From contig CM042566.1 in the NCBI GenBank assembly GCA_023630585.1, positions 3,580,754-3,644,753 of the forward strand: a DNA stretch of 64,000 nucleotides, in the 5' to 3' direction. This DNA comes from Cranoglanis bouderius. Lineage: Eukaryota > Chordata > Actinopteri > Siluriformes > Cranoglanididae. The position numbers and the translations under genes were made by a program. The notes below the pieces were generated by a model. The model was not told the origin of the DNA, made no database searches, and was given only the letters and a program-made list of their open reading frames with translations. Every line of letters begins with the position of its first letter. Position 1 is the first letter of the stretch. Below, piece after piece: positions 25,887 to 38,621 of the stretch.

Positions 25887-25985
25887 GTAATAATAATAAT
25901 AAATTTCACGTGGATTTTCACAATTAGAATGAATGATTTTTTTCACGTGTATTTTCACACTTTCATGTTTATGTAAATTCATGTA
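25850..25985. repeat. (AAC)n plus a small CACGTG satellite fragment
   Basis: (AAC)n at 25853-25886, then two CACGTG motifs (25907, 25944) in AAATTTCACGTGGATTTTCA-like units related to the 2.1-3.3 kb satellite. Confidence 0.7.
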
Positions 25986-26509
25986 AATATAGGAATATAG
26001 AATACAAGAGGAAAAAACATAATGCATAATGTAACAGTTCAAAACCCATGCCCAATAATAATAATAATAAGAAGAAGAAGAAGAAGAATGTAATGTTTTA
26101 ATGTAAATCAGATAAGATGTTTATGAGTGTATCCAATTTCAGTGTATTTTCCGAAAAGGTGACTCAGACATCATCCAAAATCTACTGCACTTGAATTTTA
26201 AATAAAACAGCAGACACTACATGGTGGGACAATTAGGCTGTCCATCTAACATGGTTAACAGGGGTTAAATATATCTTTAGTTCACGTCGACAAGCAAAAT
26301 CCATAATCCATGTTTATATGGTTTAATGGACTGCGACTTATGGACATAATAAATCTGGAACCAGCAGTTAGAGTAGTTGACGTTTCCCCACTTTCATCCC
26401 ACAACAGCTGTTACAATCCATCGACTTGCACTATAAGAGAATAAAAGTCATTTTGGGCTCATGAGGCACATTGGGGCTTAGTGTTAGATGAAGGGAAACA
26501 CTGGAAGGC

Positions 26510-26589
26510 CCGGGAGGGAGAGAGAGGGAGAGATAGAGAAAGAGAGAGGGAGAGGGGGAGAGAGGGGGGGAGAGAGGGGGGAGAGAGGG

Positions 26590-26650
<61 letters not shown>
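26510..26650 (+). repeat. Long polypurine (GA)n/(GGGA)n tract
   Basis: About 140 nearly pure G/A bases on the plus strand with a single T. Such tracts can form triplex (H-DNA). Spurious ORFs of repeated RE or SL residues cross it. Confidence 0.95.
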
Positions 26651-26653
<3 letters not shown>

Positions 26654-26739
26654 CAACAAGGCACTCCAGCTCCTCATATCTTCTCCCTGCGTTATCTTTG
26701 TCATTTGTCAAGACTATTTTACTGAGTGAAATTGACGGA

Positions 26740-26960
26740 GCAACACCCTTATAGGTTAATGTTCACCAGGGCAGCTGGGGCATGTTGCCTCCTTGCCTTC
26801 GGACCACACATTAATCTGCTGCTGATGTTAAACAGAGCAGGAGCGAATCAAATTCCTGTGTGATTCACTCAATACCATGAAAATCAGTGAAGCGCATTAT
26901 GAATCACATTATTGAATCGATTCATTTGAACAGGAAATCAAAATTTGGACGGTATTTGTT
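26740..26960. other. Unique block downstream of foxf1, candidate enhancer
   Basis: Non-repetitive sequence with homeodomain and Oct-like AT motifs (CATTAATCTG, ATTGAATCGATTC). No ORF. Confidence 0.25.
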
Positions 26961-27118
26961 TCTTGGGATGATGCCTATACGCTTAATTAAATACTTGCAC
27001 ATCAATTCTGTGATACAAAAAAAACCCCAGATATTAACTAATGCAAAATGAGCAGGTTTCTTTTTCTAACAAATGGATTATTTTTTTTTTTTTAATCACT
27101 ATATGATATTCTGGCATA

Positions 27119-27445
27119 CATTGGGGTCCGAAAGTCTGACAGCACTAGTGAAAATGCTTCTGTTGTGCATTCTTTTCTAATTTAATACAACAATTTTCAT
27201 TACACATGATATTATTGATAACAACTTGAAACTGTAAAAGTAGAATTTCATTTCAGAATATTTGGTTTGTCCCCTTTTTTGCTTTAATGACAGTGTGCAC
27301 TCGAGCTGGCAAGGACTCCTCAAGTTTGTGTAAAACCTTATGATCCATTTTAGATCAAATCCACCAGCATGACGTCTGATCACACGCTTCAATAGAAGAA
27401 ATTAGACGTGAGGAAAATCTGACCTTTTCTACAAAGCAGTTAACA
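27119..27445 (+). repeat. Interspersed repeat, copy 1 (GGGGTCCGAAAGTCTGA family)
   Basis: Shares TTGCTTTAATGACAnTGTGC, TTAGATCAAATCCA and GAGGAAAATCTGACCTTTT with the reverse complement of 63060-63300. No ORF; probably a non-autonomous transposon fragment. Confidence 0.65.
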
Positions 27446-27449
27446 TGGT

Positions 27450-28220
27450 CAATATCACACATTTGCTTACATTTAAATAGGGGCCTAGGGCAGAACCTTG
27501 ACTATTGAATATTCAAGTTATTGAACATTTACTTTCTTTGTTTTAAACACTTAAAAATTCTAAACTTATTCCCAATTTTAAATGAAAAAATAAATAAATA
27601 AATAAAATCCCAAATTTTCTCAGATGTGGTTAATACAGAAATAATATAGAATATCATAGAAAGTAGGCTACTGAGGTAAAATCATTATAGACAACATCTG
27701 CTTGTAAAAAGTTAACCAAGAAAGCACTAAAAGGCTCAGACCATCCCAAACAACAAGTATGTTCAGCTGGAATTTTCTGGAATCAGGAGATGAAGGAAGA
27801 AAAACAGAGACCCTGGAGAAATCAGAAAGCAGCACCTGTAAGGATGAAGTTACCCTCGGTCCGTATGTAAACCTAATCCCGTCCGAATGGAGCCTGTGTG
27901 CTGTGTTTTGATTCACCACCTACAGCGGAGTCAGCGATTTCGTGGGCCAGTGGAATACTTTTGGTTTCAGAAGATGAAGACAATCGATAGATGTAGATCA
28001 GTGGTCTACAACATTATATATGGTAAGTGGAAATTACATACCGTACATACTATAGTATAGAATTTACACTCCCATAGTAACTTATTTTTCCCCCAACTGT
28101 GTGACGACAGTGTAGAGAGGACCATATTTACACAAGTAAACAGGCAAAATATGCTTGCTGATTTTGGGTGAAGTTTGGTTTTGCACTGGAGCTAAAAGTA
28201 TAATGTAAATAACAAGAAAT
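27450..28220. other. No gene seen
   Basis: AT-rich spacer. ORFs here are short and unrecognised. Confidence 0.4.
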
Positions 28221-28229
28221 AGCCATGAC

Positions 28230-28900
28230 ATTTAGCAACACTGTGCTAAATCCGTGTCCCCCTTATTTGTCTCGTTACACCAGTGCAAAACTAAAGACAA
28301 AACGTCCAACACCAAAAGGTGTCTTTCCTGGTCTAATACATTTGGACTGCTATTTATACAGCACTTGTTAATGTAAATATCCTTTTTGGCCAAATTCTTT
28401 AAAGAGCCAGTTTCATTTCTGAAGATACATACATTACCGCATAACAGTCCATACAGGATTTCGCAGAGTTTTGTATGCTTGATTTTGCTGTGGTTTTTTT
28501 CAAAATTTGCGATGCAATTTGCTGAGTTTCTTTGTGCTTTTTTTTCACGGAAAACTACTTGAATTGGCGAAATTGCAATTGCACGAAATTGTTCTGCACA
28601 GTCTTTAGCAGTGATGTTTGTTGGTAAACGAGACCTTTTAGCTGTACTCATGTTGGAGGCACGTGACTCGAAGAGGGCTTTGGCTGAATGTGCGTTGTGA
28701 TGACGTCACACGATGCGTCTTGGCCCAAATCTGCGGAAAATCTGCGGTAACTTTGTAAACTTGCAATCTCCTCCAAATATTGTGGCGTTTCCTTGATTTT
28801 GAGTTCATTTCTGCGATCGCAAAAATCACAAAATCCTGGAGGGACCGGCGTAACTGCATTTTCCTTAACAGCAAGTGAACCATGAAAACTTATTGGGGAA
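28230..28900 (-). pseudogene. Possible decayed hAT-like repeat, unassigned
   Basis: Three overlapping minus-strand ORFs of 81-139 codons cover this stretch in two frames, as if one longer frame had been broken. The nucleotide text resembles a dispersed fish repeat I have seen before, but I cannot name the family and see no catalytic motif. Confidence 0.25.
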
Positions 28901-29043
28901 AAAGCCAAAATTAAAACTTAAAAAAAAAAAACATCTCACCTTGGCTGAAACTTTCCAAAAAACTAAAACTCCGTTTTTTGAAAATCAATCTGCTTAATTC
29001 AATCAAGAATCACTGAAAGGAAAAAAAAAAAAAAGAGGATTTG

Positions 29044-29296
29044 ACAATCAATAATAAAAAAAAAAGCTCCGTTAGCAGACATGAATGTTTCTGGAGGAAG
29101 CTCAAGTTTCAGTGTGGTATGAACTATAGAACATGGCAAGCCGACAACTCGAGCAGTCCTCAAAACATCTCAAACAGCAGGCTTGGGTAAAAACCACCCG
29201 GAGAAAGGGATCGAGACGGATTCAAGTGGAACAGATTTGGAATTGCTCCCAGTACATAACTTTGTGGGTTTTTTGTTTTTTGTTTTGGAGGCATCA

Positions 29297-29339
<43 letters not shown>

Positions 29340-29644
29340 GGAACATGATGGAACTCAGATAAAACTCAGGCTGGAGACGTCACCAACATGTTTTATGATA
29401 AGAAGAAAATACCCGTATCCAGGGTGTATTCCCACTTCATGCCTTATTCCTGGGATCCACCTTGACTACGACCAGGAGAACACGCTTACTGAACACACAT
29501 AAATAAATGTACTTCACTGACTACTCATTCGATCTTTGATAAGTGCTTTATCCTGGTCACGGTCACACCAGATCCGGAGCCTATCCCGGGAACACTGCGA
29601 GTGTGGCGGGAATGCACAGGGGATGGGGCGCCTGTCCATCACAG
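29044..29644 (+). repeat. 601-bp segment D, source copy
   Basis: Nearly identical (about 98%) to 32114-32708 over its length. Differences are (CA)n length, a T-rich tract and a few substitutions. No gene; a short ORF spans it but has no recognised domain. Confidence 0.9.
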
Positions 29645-29860
29645 GGCACCATATATACATACACATACACATACATACATACATATACACATACACACAC
29701 ACACACTCATTTACACCAATTTATCTAAGCCAATCCTGGCTAAACTGGTATGTTTATGGGAGGTGAGAGGAAACCAGAGAACCTGGAGGAAACCCATCTG
29801 GACACAAGGAGAACATGTGAAACTCAGGATCGAACCGTAGACCCAGGAGCTGTGAGGCCA
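29540..29860 (-). mobile_element. tRNA-derived SINE-like element
   Basis: The minus strand reads GCCTCACAGCTCC and then GGTTCGATCC (B-box-like), the conserved GGGTTTCCTCCAGG and TGGTTTCCTC, and ends near CCTGGATGGACA-type tail text and AAAGCACTTATC. Interrupted by (CA)n/(TACA)n at 29658-29706. Internally diverged. Confidence 0.55.
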
Positions 29861-30334
29861 CCATGCTGCAGATGAACCCAATTTTTTATTTTTTTTTAAA
29901 ATAGCATTTAGTATATATTAGTGTACCACCAGGAAATATTTCTCACTTTAACAATACAGTACTTTAGACTTTATACTTCACAGCACTCTTTATTTCCCAC
30001 TGCCAATTTCATCCACCGTCACAAAGTTTAAAGAATCAGTCTGTAATTTTTAGCGTCCTCTGCTCCCTGAGAGGCAAACTGCAATCGCAGTGAAAACACC
30101 CTCAAGGCTTCACCTTCCTCCAAATCAACCCTAATACCTTCTGCTGAAACCACACATGCCTTGTGAGTTGCCTTTTATAGAAAAGCAAAAGGGCTGATCA
30201 TGTCTTCTCCTCTGTGGGCGGAGCTAATTTCCAGGCCAGAAAAAGTTTAACAGAAGCTTGAAAAGAAATGAAAAGGAACTCACCAGACCTTTTGCATGGC
30301 AATATTGCAAAATTATATAACTGGAACTTTTCTG

Positions 30335-30479
30335 ACATGGGAAAAATTGTTTATAGCCGTCATAACTTAAGTAATAACAGGGACTAACTTATCTCCGACT
30401 TTCCCCAACATTAAAATGGATAAATCGTAAGAGTCATTCTTTAATAAATACAAAATTGTAATCAATGGTGTGGTGTAAG

Positions 30480-30510
<31 letters not shown>

Positions 30511-30640
30511 CACTTCAGGATGTGCTGCTCTAGGAAAATAATCAACTTCAGTGTTGTAACGACTGCATCACACTATCCCGTCGTTGATTATTCTCCTATA
30601 ACAGCATGTTCTGTTGTGTTTTATTCCTTACTTGTTCAAA
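30335..30640 (+). mobile_element. Foldback repeat family copy 2
   Basis: Middle and hairpin module (arms GGAAAATAATCAACTTC and GTTGATTATTCTCCTATAAC), with a 28-base A-run inserted at 30483-30510. Lies just downstream of the mthfsd poly(A) signal. Confidence 0.7.
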
Positions 30641-30742
30641 TTATATGATTATTAAGGTCTAAAAAATGTTGTTTTTTTTTTAAACAGCGCACATTTAATA
30701 AACATTGTTTAAACATGATAAGGATCATAAGGATTTCTGAAT

Positions 30743-30748
30743 TTTATT
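30743..30748 (-). terminator. mthfsd: mthfsd poly(A) signal
   Basis: The minus strand reads AATAAA about 60 bases after the mthfsd stop codon. It is the first canonical signal downstream. Confidence 0.55.
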
Positions 30749-30804
30749 TCCAGGAGCAATCGTTTTGTCAGATCATGTATAAATGTTCTTCTCCCACTGA
30801 AATC

Positions 30805-33800
30805 TCACACCTTTTCTGGATTTTTACGCCAAACTCTCCTCTGGGACACTGCTGATGGTGGTCGTGATGGATGTTGTAGTCGGAGCTGTTCCTTCAGGTT
30901 CGTTCTTGCAGGGTCTTTGGCAGCACCAGGTCTATGGAAGCTCTTTTGGCTTTTGGCTCGCTCTACCTGCAGCGTGTGGCCGTTAATGCAGAGCCCCTGC
31001 AGGGCATCCAGGGCCTGATCCGAGGCTCGCTCGTCAGCGTACTCAAGGAACGCCCTGCCCTGTGCCCCCTGCCAGGTGAGTCTAACAGGTACAGCGTCCC
31101 GTTCCCTCAGGAAACCCTTCAGCTCGCTCACACGCAGTCCAGCTGGGAGGCTGCCTAAATAAAGTGTGTTTACAGGAGCCTGAGGGCGTTCACGCTTCAA
31201 ATCGGCTTCTTCAAGCGGACGTGTACGACCATGCCTTGGGATTTTAGGATCGGGACTGGGCTTGGGCTCAGGTTTATACTCCTGGTTTGTCTTCACACTT
31301 TCGGAGGAGGACACTTTCAGCATCACGTCCTTTCCAGCCTTCTGCTCCAAGGCTCGCAGTTTTTTCAGGATGGGAATTTTCTCCAGCATTTCTGCATCTA
31401 GCTGCAGACATGAAAATAAAAGTGTTTGCCGCTTTTCAGAGAAAATTTTAGAAGTTGTATTTGTGTCCCCGTTTGGTAGTGGGGATACAAATACATAAAG
31501 TGTAAAATAAATCTTTAGGAATGAGTAAATCTATTTTTTTTATTCTTTTCAAGACCTTTTTAATGCCAGGCTGACATATTTTAATACCCATTTAACTCGC
31601 TTGTTACCAGTATTAAAAGTTGAAAGCTAATTAGAATTTTGTTTTAGTCTTAAAAACCACATTCAATTTAGCTTCCATAATTTAAAAAAATAATAATAAT
31701 AGTTTAGTTATATTCGAGTCATGTAGTTATAATTTTTAGTCTACTGACGAACAGCTTTCATCAACAAAATGATCACTACTTGTTACATCACTAAGGCTAC
31801 ACAATTCCCACCATTTTTAAAGCATTTCATGAATACTCTTGTGTATACACAAACCTTAAGAAATCTTTGTTTGAACGGGTTATTCATCTGATAAATCCTT
31901 AAGGAACTCTTCAAGAAACTTTTTTTTTCCCCTAAGGATCTCCCAAGTACCAAGACAGTAAAGGTAAATTTTATTAAGAAGAAATTAATGACCAGTAATT
32001 TGAAGTTTGTGCAACCCAGTTAGTACATACACTCAGGTTTTTCCAAGAGTTCTTTAAGGGTTCATTTGACTTTTTTTAAGGGTTCTTGGTTTCCAAAAAA
32101 TGTTTTCAATTTAACAATCAATAATAATAATTTAAAAAAAAGCTCCGTTAGCAGACATGAATGTTTCTGGAGGAAGCTCAAGTTTCAGTGTGGTATGAAC
32201 TATAGAACATGGCAAGCCGACAACTCGAGCAGTCCTCAAAACATCTCAAACAGCAGGCTTGGGTAAAAACCACCCGGAGAAAGGGATCGAGACGGATTCA
32301 AGTGGAACAGATTTGGAATTGCTCCCAGTACATAACTTGGTGGGTTTTTTTGTTTGTTTGTTTTGGAGGCATCTCACACACACACACACACACACACACA
32401 GTAGGAACATGATGGAACTCAGATAAAACTCAGGCTGGAGACGTCACCAACGTGTTTTATGATAAGAAGAAAATACCCGTATCCAGGGTGTATTCCCACT
32501 TTATGCCTTATTCCTGGGATCCACCTTGACTACGACCAGGAGAACACGCTTACTGAACACACATAAATAAATGTACTTCACTGACTACTCATTCGATCTT
32601 TGATAAGTGCTTTATCCTGGTCACGGTCACACCGGATCCGGAGCCTATCCCGGGAACACTGTGACTGTGGAGGGAATGCACAGGGGATGGGGCGCCTGTC
32701 CATCACAGAAAATTTTCTTGGAAAAGACAGTAAAGGTAAATTTTATTAAGAAGACATTAATGACCAGTAATTTGAAGTTTGTGCAACCCAGTTAGTACAT
32801 ACACTCAGGTTTCTCCAAGAGTTCTTTAAGGGTTCATTTGACTTTTTTTTAAGGGTTCTTGGTTTCCAAAAAATGTTTTCAATTTGAACCCTTTCGAAGA
32901 TCGTTCCACCAGATAAATCCGTATTTGTCAAATAAATGACTTCCAAATTCAATACATCGAATACTTTCAGTTGCTGAAATGAACATCTGTACCATTTTAG
33001 GGACTGCCGTGGATCATGCTGGAGTTTTTCATTCTATTTAGCTGTTGAAACTTGATTTCAAATTCTTTGATACTTTATAAGGACTCATGATCGCTCTGAT
33101 TTAGTAAATTCAATAATTCATATGTGAGAAACACATATCCGCATCCCACAACTCATAACTGATTTTGGCAGTAATGCATCCAAATCATTAACACACAGTT
33201 AAGTAATCAGACGATGGGAAAACCTAGATTTTCAAATACATAACTTTTGAACCTCTACAGTCGCTCTGCATCCTGCAAATAAATTTACTGAAAAGGAACT
33301 TCCTGCTGTTTGTGTTAAACATTTAGTCACTTCACATGCAAATATTTATTTGTAAGCTCACTTTATATTAATTAAAATTTTTTATTTTTTTTTAAACCAC
33401 GCTACTTTATCACGGTTCAGGTTGCAGAGTCAAATTAAGTCCATTCTTACTGCTAACAGGACGGCTCTTATCTCTTCATGGGCTTCAGATTTCCAGAAAC
33501 GTAATATTTGGCTTTGTTTAGCAGTGTGCTAAATAATTTGATAACAACCCAAATTTGATACGATTATTAGCGTGTACGTAAACCCTTTTCCACTCTGGTT
33601 TCCATATTTGATTTTTAAAAAAAGAAAAGAAAATCAGTATAGCATTTAAAGGGTATTACTAAAACAGGCAATAAAAGAAAAACTACGTTTTAGAAAATTA
33701 ACCACAGCTGTATGTAGCTTTTTCGCTAAGACTCAAGGCTATTACTATAACGCAAATATTCGCATCATATCGACCCCAGACTACTCCGTTTCTATGTAGA

Positions 33801-36800
33801 ATGAAAAGTCATGAATGCCAGAACCACAAATCTTCTGAACATCAGACTTGGCCTTAACAGAGCTCTGGATTCTGGCTGACTAAAGTGACTCAGAGCCGCT
33901 ACGGATAACAAACATGGTCACTAATTCACACAACATAAGCAAACTTGCCTTATAAGGATGTACATAAAAATGTGTTTGACTTGGTTACCCCAAAATCAGA
34001 GGGGAAAAAAAAAAAAAAAAACACAAGTAAGGCTTTCAGCATTTGTTTGTTGTGAAAACAATAAGTTAGAGAGATTGTTATGGAGATGCCGTATTACTTC
34101 TTGGCCGAATGTACAGTGCATAAGTTTGCACACCCTAAGATTTTTTTGGGTAAAATGAATCGGTTTTATGGTTGATCTATAAAAATGTTCCAAGGCTGTA
34201 AAGAGGGTGAAGGCGGTTATAAAAACAAAAGGTGGGAAAACATTTATATCGCATTCGAGGGATTTTTTCAGCCACAAAGTCTCAAAACGCTCGAGTCTAA
34301 AGAGGAAACACAATTTCAGTAACAAGGGCATTCTTACTAAATAAAAGCTCATGTGTCAGAACAATTAAGCAGACAGCGTGAAAAGAATTAATACAGCTGA
34401 TATGAAATAAGATCCATAACTGGTTTTAATCTAACGGAAAGGCTTCTGTGTACCGAATAATTTATTCCCTGTAAGCGTGTGGAATTTTTCTTGTGATCAG
34501 TGGCGGCTATTTAGAAAATGCACAGTATCACAAAGGTACTGTTTAATGTGTTGAATTCTTTGTTAGATTTGAGGGGAAATGATGTATGTGTTTGTCATGT
34601 ACTGTATGTTTAACTGTGACTGGGGTTGCCAGATTTGCGAGGCAAAAACACCCTTATGGACAAGCATTAAAAAAACATGGTTTGCCTGAATAATTGTTTT
34701 AGCAGGTTTTTTTTTTTTTTAAAGAAAATCACTTATTATGACACAGTTGGTCGTAAAAAATTCAAATAAATAAATAAACAAACAAACAAACAAATAAATA
34801 AATAAAGTATTTGTATGCTTTTTATTACTATTATTTAATCATTATTATATTAGATTTTTGTGGAAGCCCATTTCAGCCAAAAAGTAAAAAAGGTAATTGC
34901 CAGAAAAAAAGCCTGAACTGTGAGATTTAAACTCACAACAGTGAGAAATAAAGTTTTTTATTTTTTTTTTAAAAATTACCTTTTTTTATTTTTTTTCCCC
35001 TCTGTGCTGGAAACAGGCTTCCATAGATTTCAATTAATATTATTATTAGTAGTAGTAGTGGTAGTAGTGGTAGTAGTAGTAACAATAATAATAATTTAAT
35101 CGATTAATCAATTGATTTAAACAATAGAACAATCAGTTAATAATTTTAAAAAAGCAGTTAAAAAGTCACACCCAATTCTATTGGAAAACTCCCCATCTAT
35201 AAAGCTTTGAGCAACATGCTGCTAGTTTACACCTTGTGTTCAGGAAGCGGAGTAAATCAGCTGCACTTCCAATATCTCCACCCTGTCTCCACTAACTGCA
35301 GCTGAAAACTAGCACAGTTTTGTGTGGCCCCAAGTGTCTTCTTGGCACAAATAAAATTTCCGCCTTATTTAATTTGTCCTAAGAAGATGCGATCTTTCGC
35401 ACTTAACTCTATAATATTAAAACTGTGGTAGTGGTCCGCTGTGTTTAGATTTACCTTTGACCAAATGATGCCCTGTGGTTTGGGGATCTTACACTCAGTC
35501 TTGATGATCCTGCTCGGCGTGAGGACGTAGTCCACGGTGAGATCGTGACTCTCCGTCAGTCCGTCTGGAATGTCCACAACCTGTTGATTACATATAACAC
35601 ACTAGTACGCCGAATTTATCGTGTGCATTTAAAAAAGGTATTTAGTATTTTTGGACAGGGACTGGCACGGAGATCTGGAAAGTTCTAGTGATATGTTAGG
35701 TATGATTTGTAGAACGCGAGCACTCACAGATGAGGAGCACACAATACACGAACTTTCACCTGGAGAGATCCATGCCGACGCTCACCTGATCCTAAATACT
35801 GCTTTCTCACGAAAACGAATGCAAGAGCTGTCAAGTGACTTTGACTTTGTTTTGTAATAAGAGAAAAAGAGATATAAAAAATAAGAGAAAACGTGAAGGA
35901 AGGCTTGCTTAGGGAAACACAGGTAGTGGCGATTGCCTGTTCTACAAAGAGGTAAAGGTAAAGTGCAAAAATGCAGCTCTTGCTTCTAAGGTGCATCACC
36001 AGGAATCACACCGTGTTAGGTTTTATTTTTTGGGTGTGACATGACAAATAATTTGTAATAGAAGCATTAGTATTGTGCTTAGATGTCTCCCTCGCTCTCT
36101 CACACAAATAGATGGATTACAAACTAGATTCAGGGATCTGCTGCATATGATGAATGCAGATGAATTTGATTTCCTGTCGAGCTTTCATTAGCACTGTTTT
36201 AGGACTAAAATCGTGTAGTCTGCACTAGGTTTAAGCGTGAGCGCGGATCAGAGTTAAAATCCTGGGTAGACTGGGGTTGTGGCAATGTACCAGGATCAGA
36301 GCATGTACAATTCCTGGGAAATTATCAGGAAATCCATGTGCGAACAGAAGCTAATAAATTACCAGGACAGACACAATGACAACTTTTGAAACGGCTAATT
36401 TAAAAGCCGAAGAAATCAAATTTAAGTCGACAGAAATAAACAGGAGAAATGTCTGTAAATTAGAGTAAAGTAATTCAGCAGCTTGTCATGTTACCGAGAC
36501 AAAGCATAAACTCCTCTGTCCTGAAGATATCAGAAAACTTTAAAGTTTCTACAGCTTTACCTCTGACTGTTACAAAGCCCTGACACTGGAGACTCCTTCC
36601 ATGAATGTTAAATACAGTGGATCTAAAAAGTCTACACACCCCTGTCAAAATGGCAGTGATGTAAAAAAAAATAAATTAATTAAAAAATGAAACTAAGATA
36701 AATCATCAGCCTTTTCTACCTTTATTGTGAAGTTTCAACCTATTAATTAAAGTGAAAAACAATAAGACTCCTTTTTAGGGGGAAAAAAAATGAAAAAAGA

Positions 36801-38378
36801 TTTTATATCAGAAAAACCTGCCATTTTAACAGGGGTGTGTAGACTTTTTAGATCCACTATAAACACATTTCTCCTTACAGAAACCATCACTATAGCAACA
36901 ACTGTGCCATACAAGTCCCTATGTAAGTTGTGACTATAGAAATGATGACATTTTAACACGAGCGCTTTATATATAAACCTGTGATTTGCCTTGCAGCCAG
37001 AACTACTGTCAGAGCTGCTGTTACAGAATATTAAATCAACACCATTCTGACCAATCAGATTCGAGAACTCGACAGCGTTGTGTTATTGGAACTTTTTTTA
37101 AGGGTTCTGACCTGGCAGTCATGAACAACAGTCACAACCACTGTGGATTCATCCACAGCTCCCATTGAGACCATCATGGCATATTCCATGTCTGCATATC
37201 CTTCACCTTTCCCAATTCTGTATCCTGAAAATTTTTTTAATAAATAAATAAATAAATAAAAATGGAAAAGTGGAAAGTAAACACATGAGATAATGAACTA
37301 CATATTAGTTTACCTTTGTCAGATACAGCAACAGATCCGACCACTACCAGGTCCACGTGAACTCTTGAGTCTAAACCCACAGGGACACTGAACTCCTTAA
37401 CACCCTGAAACAAAAACACAATGAATGTCATTTTTTAGTACAAAATTAGAAAACGATACGTGACGTGCATGCGGTACGAGTGTGCGTGAGTCACCCGAGA
37501 TGTAGAGCACACTCGCAGATCCTCCTTGGTGGCTCTTTGCGGGGGAACGATTTTGTTAAACAGTCCTGTCCGTAGACGAGGCGTCGGGACCAGCAGTGTT
37601 TTTCCAGCCTGGAGTCAAAACATAGGGATGAAGTTTTCCTAAAAACGGATCCTTTAAAGCGCATTTGAGATCAGATAACATGAAGTCTGCAAAACGTAAA
37701 AGAAGAAAATGTAGCTCTTTCCACAATGCACATTAGGAAGCATGTGAGCTCAACATTTATTCCAAAGCAATGTTGAATTCTCAAATCTGATTGGTCAGAA
37801 CGTGTTGATTAATTTTCTAAAACAGCAGCTCTGACAGTAGTGCAGCTACAATTCACTGCTTTATACTAATGTGCTTGTTCTAATACATTAATGTTTCTAC
37901 AGCAACAGCTGTAATATAAGAGGAACAAAACACTAATAACAGAACATGCTATTATTAGAAAATAATCAACTTCAAGGCGGCAGGTGTAACTCTGCTTCAC
38001 GCCGGCCGCATCACACCACTCCATCACTGATCGTTTTCCTATAACCGCGTGCTCCGGTGTGTTTTATTCCTTACACAACACTTTTACTTATAAATTCACC
38101 TGCAGCGCTGCTAATCGAGCCCCTTCCAGGGGTTTATCAGGATCCACTTTAACTTCACTGCATTTGGTGAAGAACTCAAAGCCCACCATCTTCCCGCACG
38201 CCCCCTGAGCGCCCTGAAGAGACACAAAAAAAAATGTTAAAACAAAAGATGACTCACTTACATGCAGAGTGTGAAAGCGAGCTCGCTCCTGTGGCTTATC
38301 CGGGTTCACTTTGACAACGCAGCTGGACCGGAACTCCTGCAGGACAGGAAGCCTGTCGCAGGCCGCTGTAGCAGCCTG

Positions 38379-38417
<39 letters not shown>

Positions 38418-38418
38418 A

Positions 38419-38511
<93 letters not shown>

Positions 38512-38549
38512 CATATATACACATACATACATACATATATGTATATATG

Positions 38550-38621
<72 letters not shown>

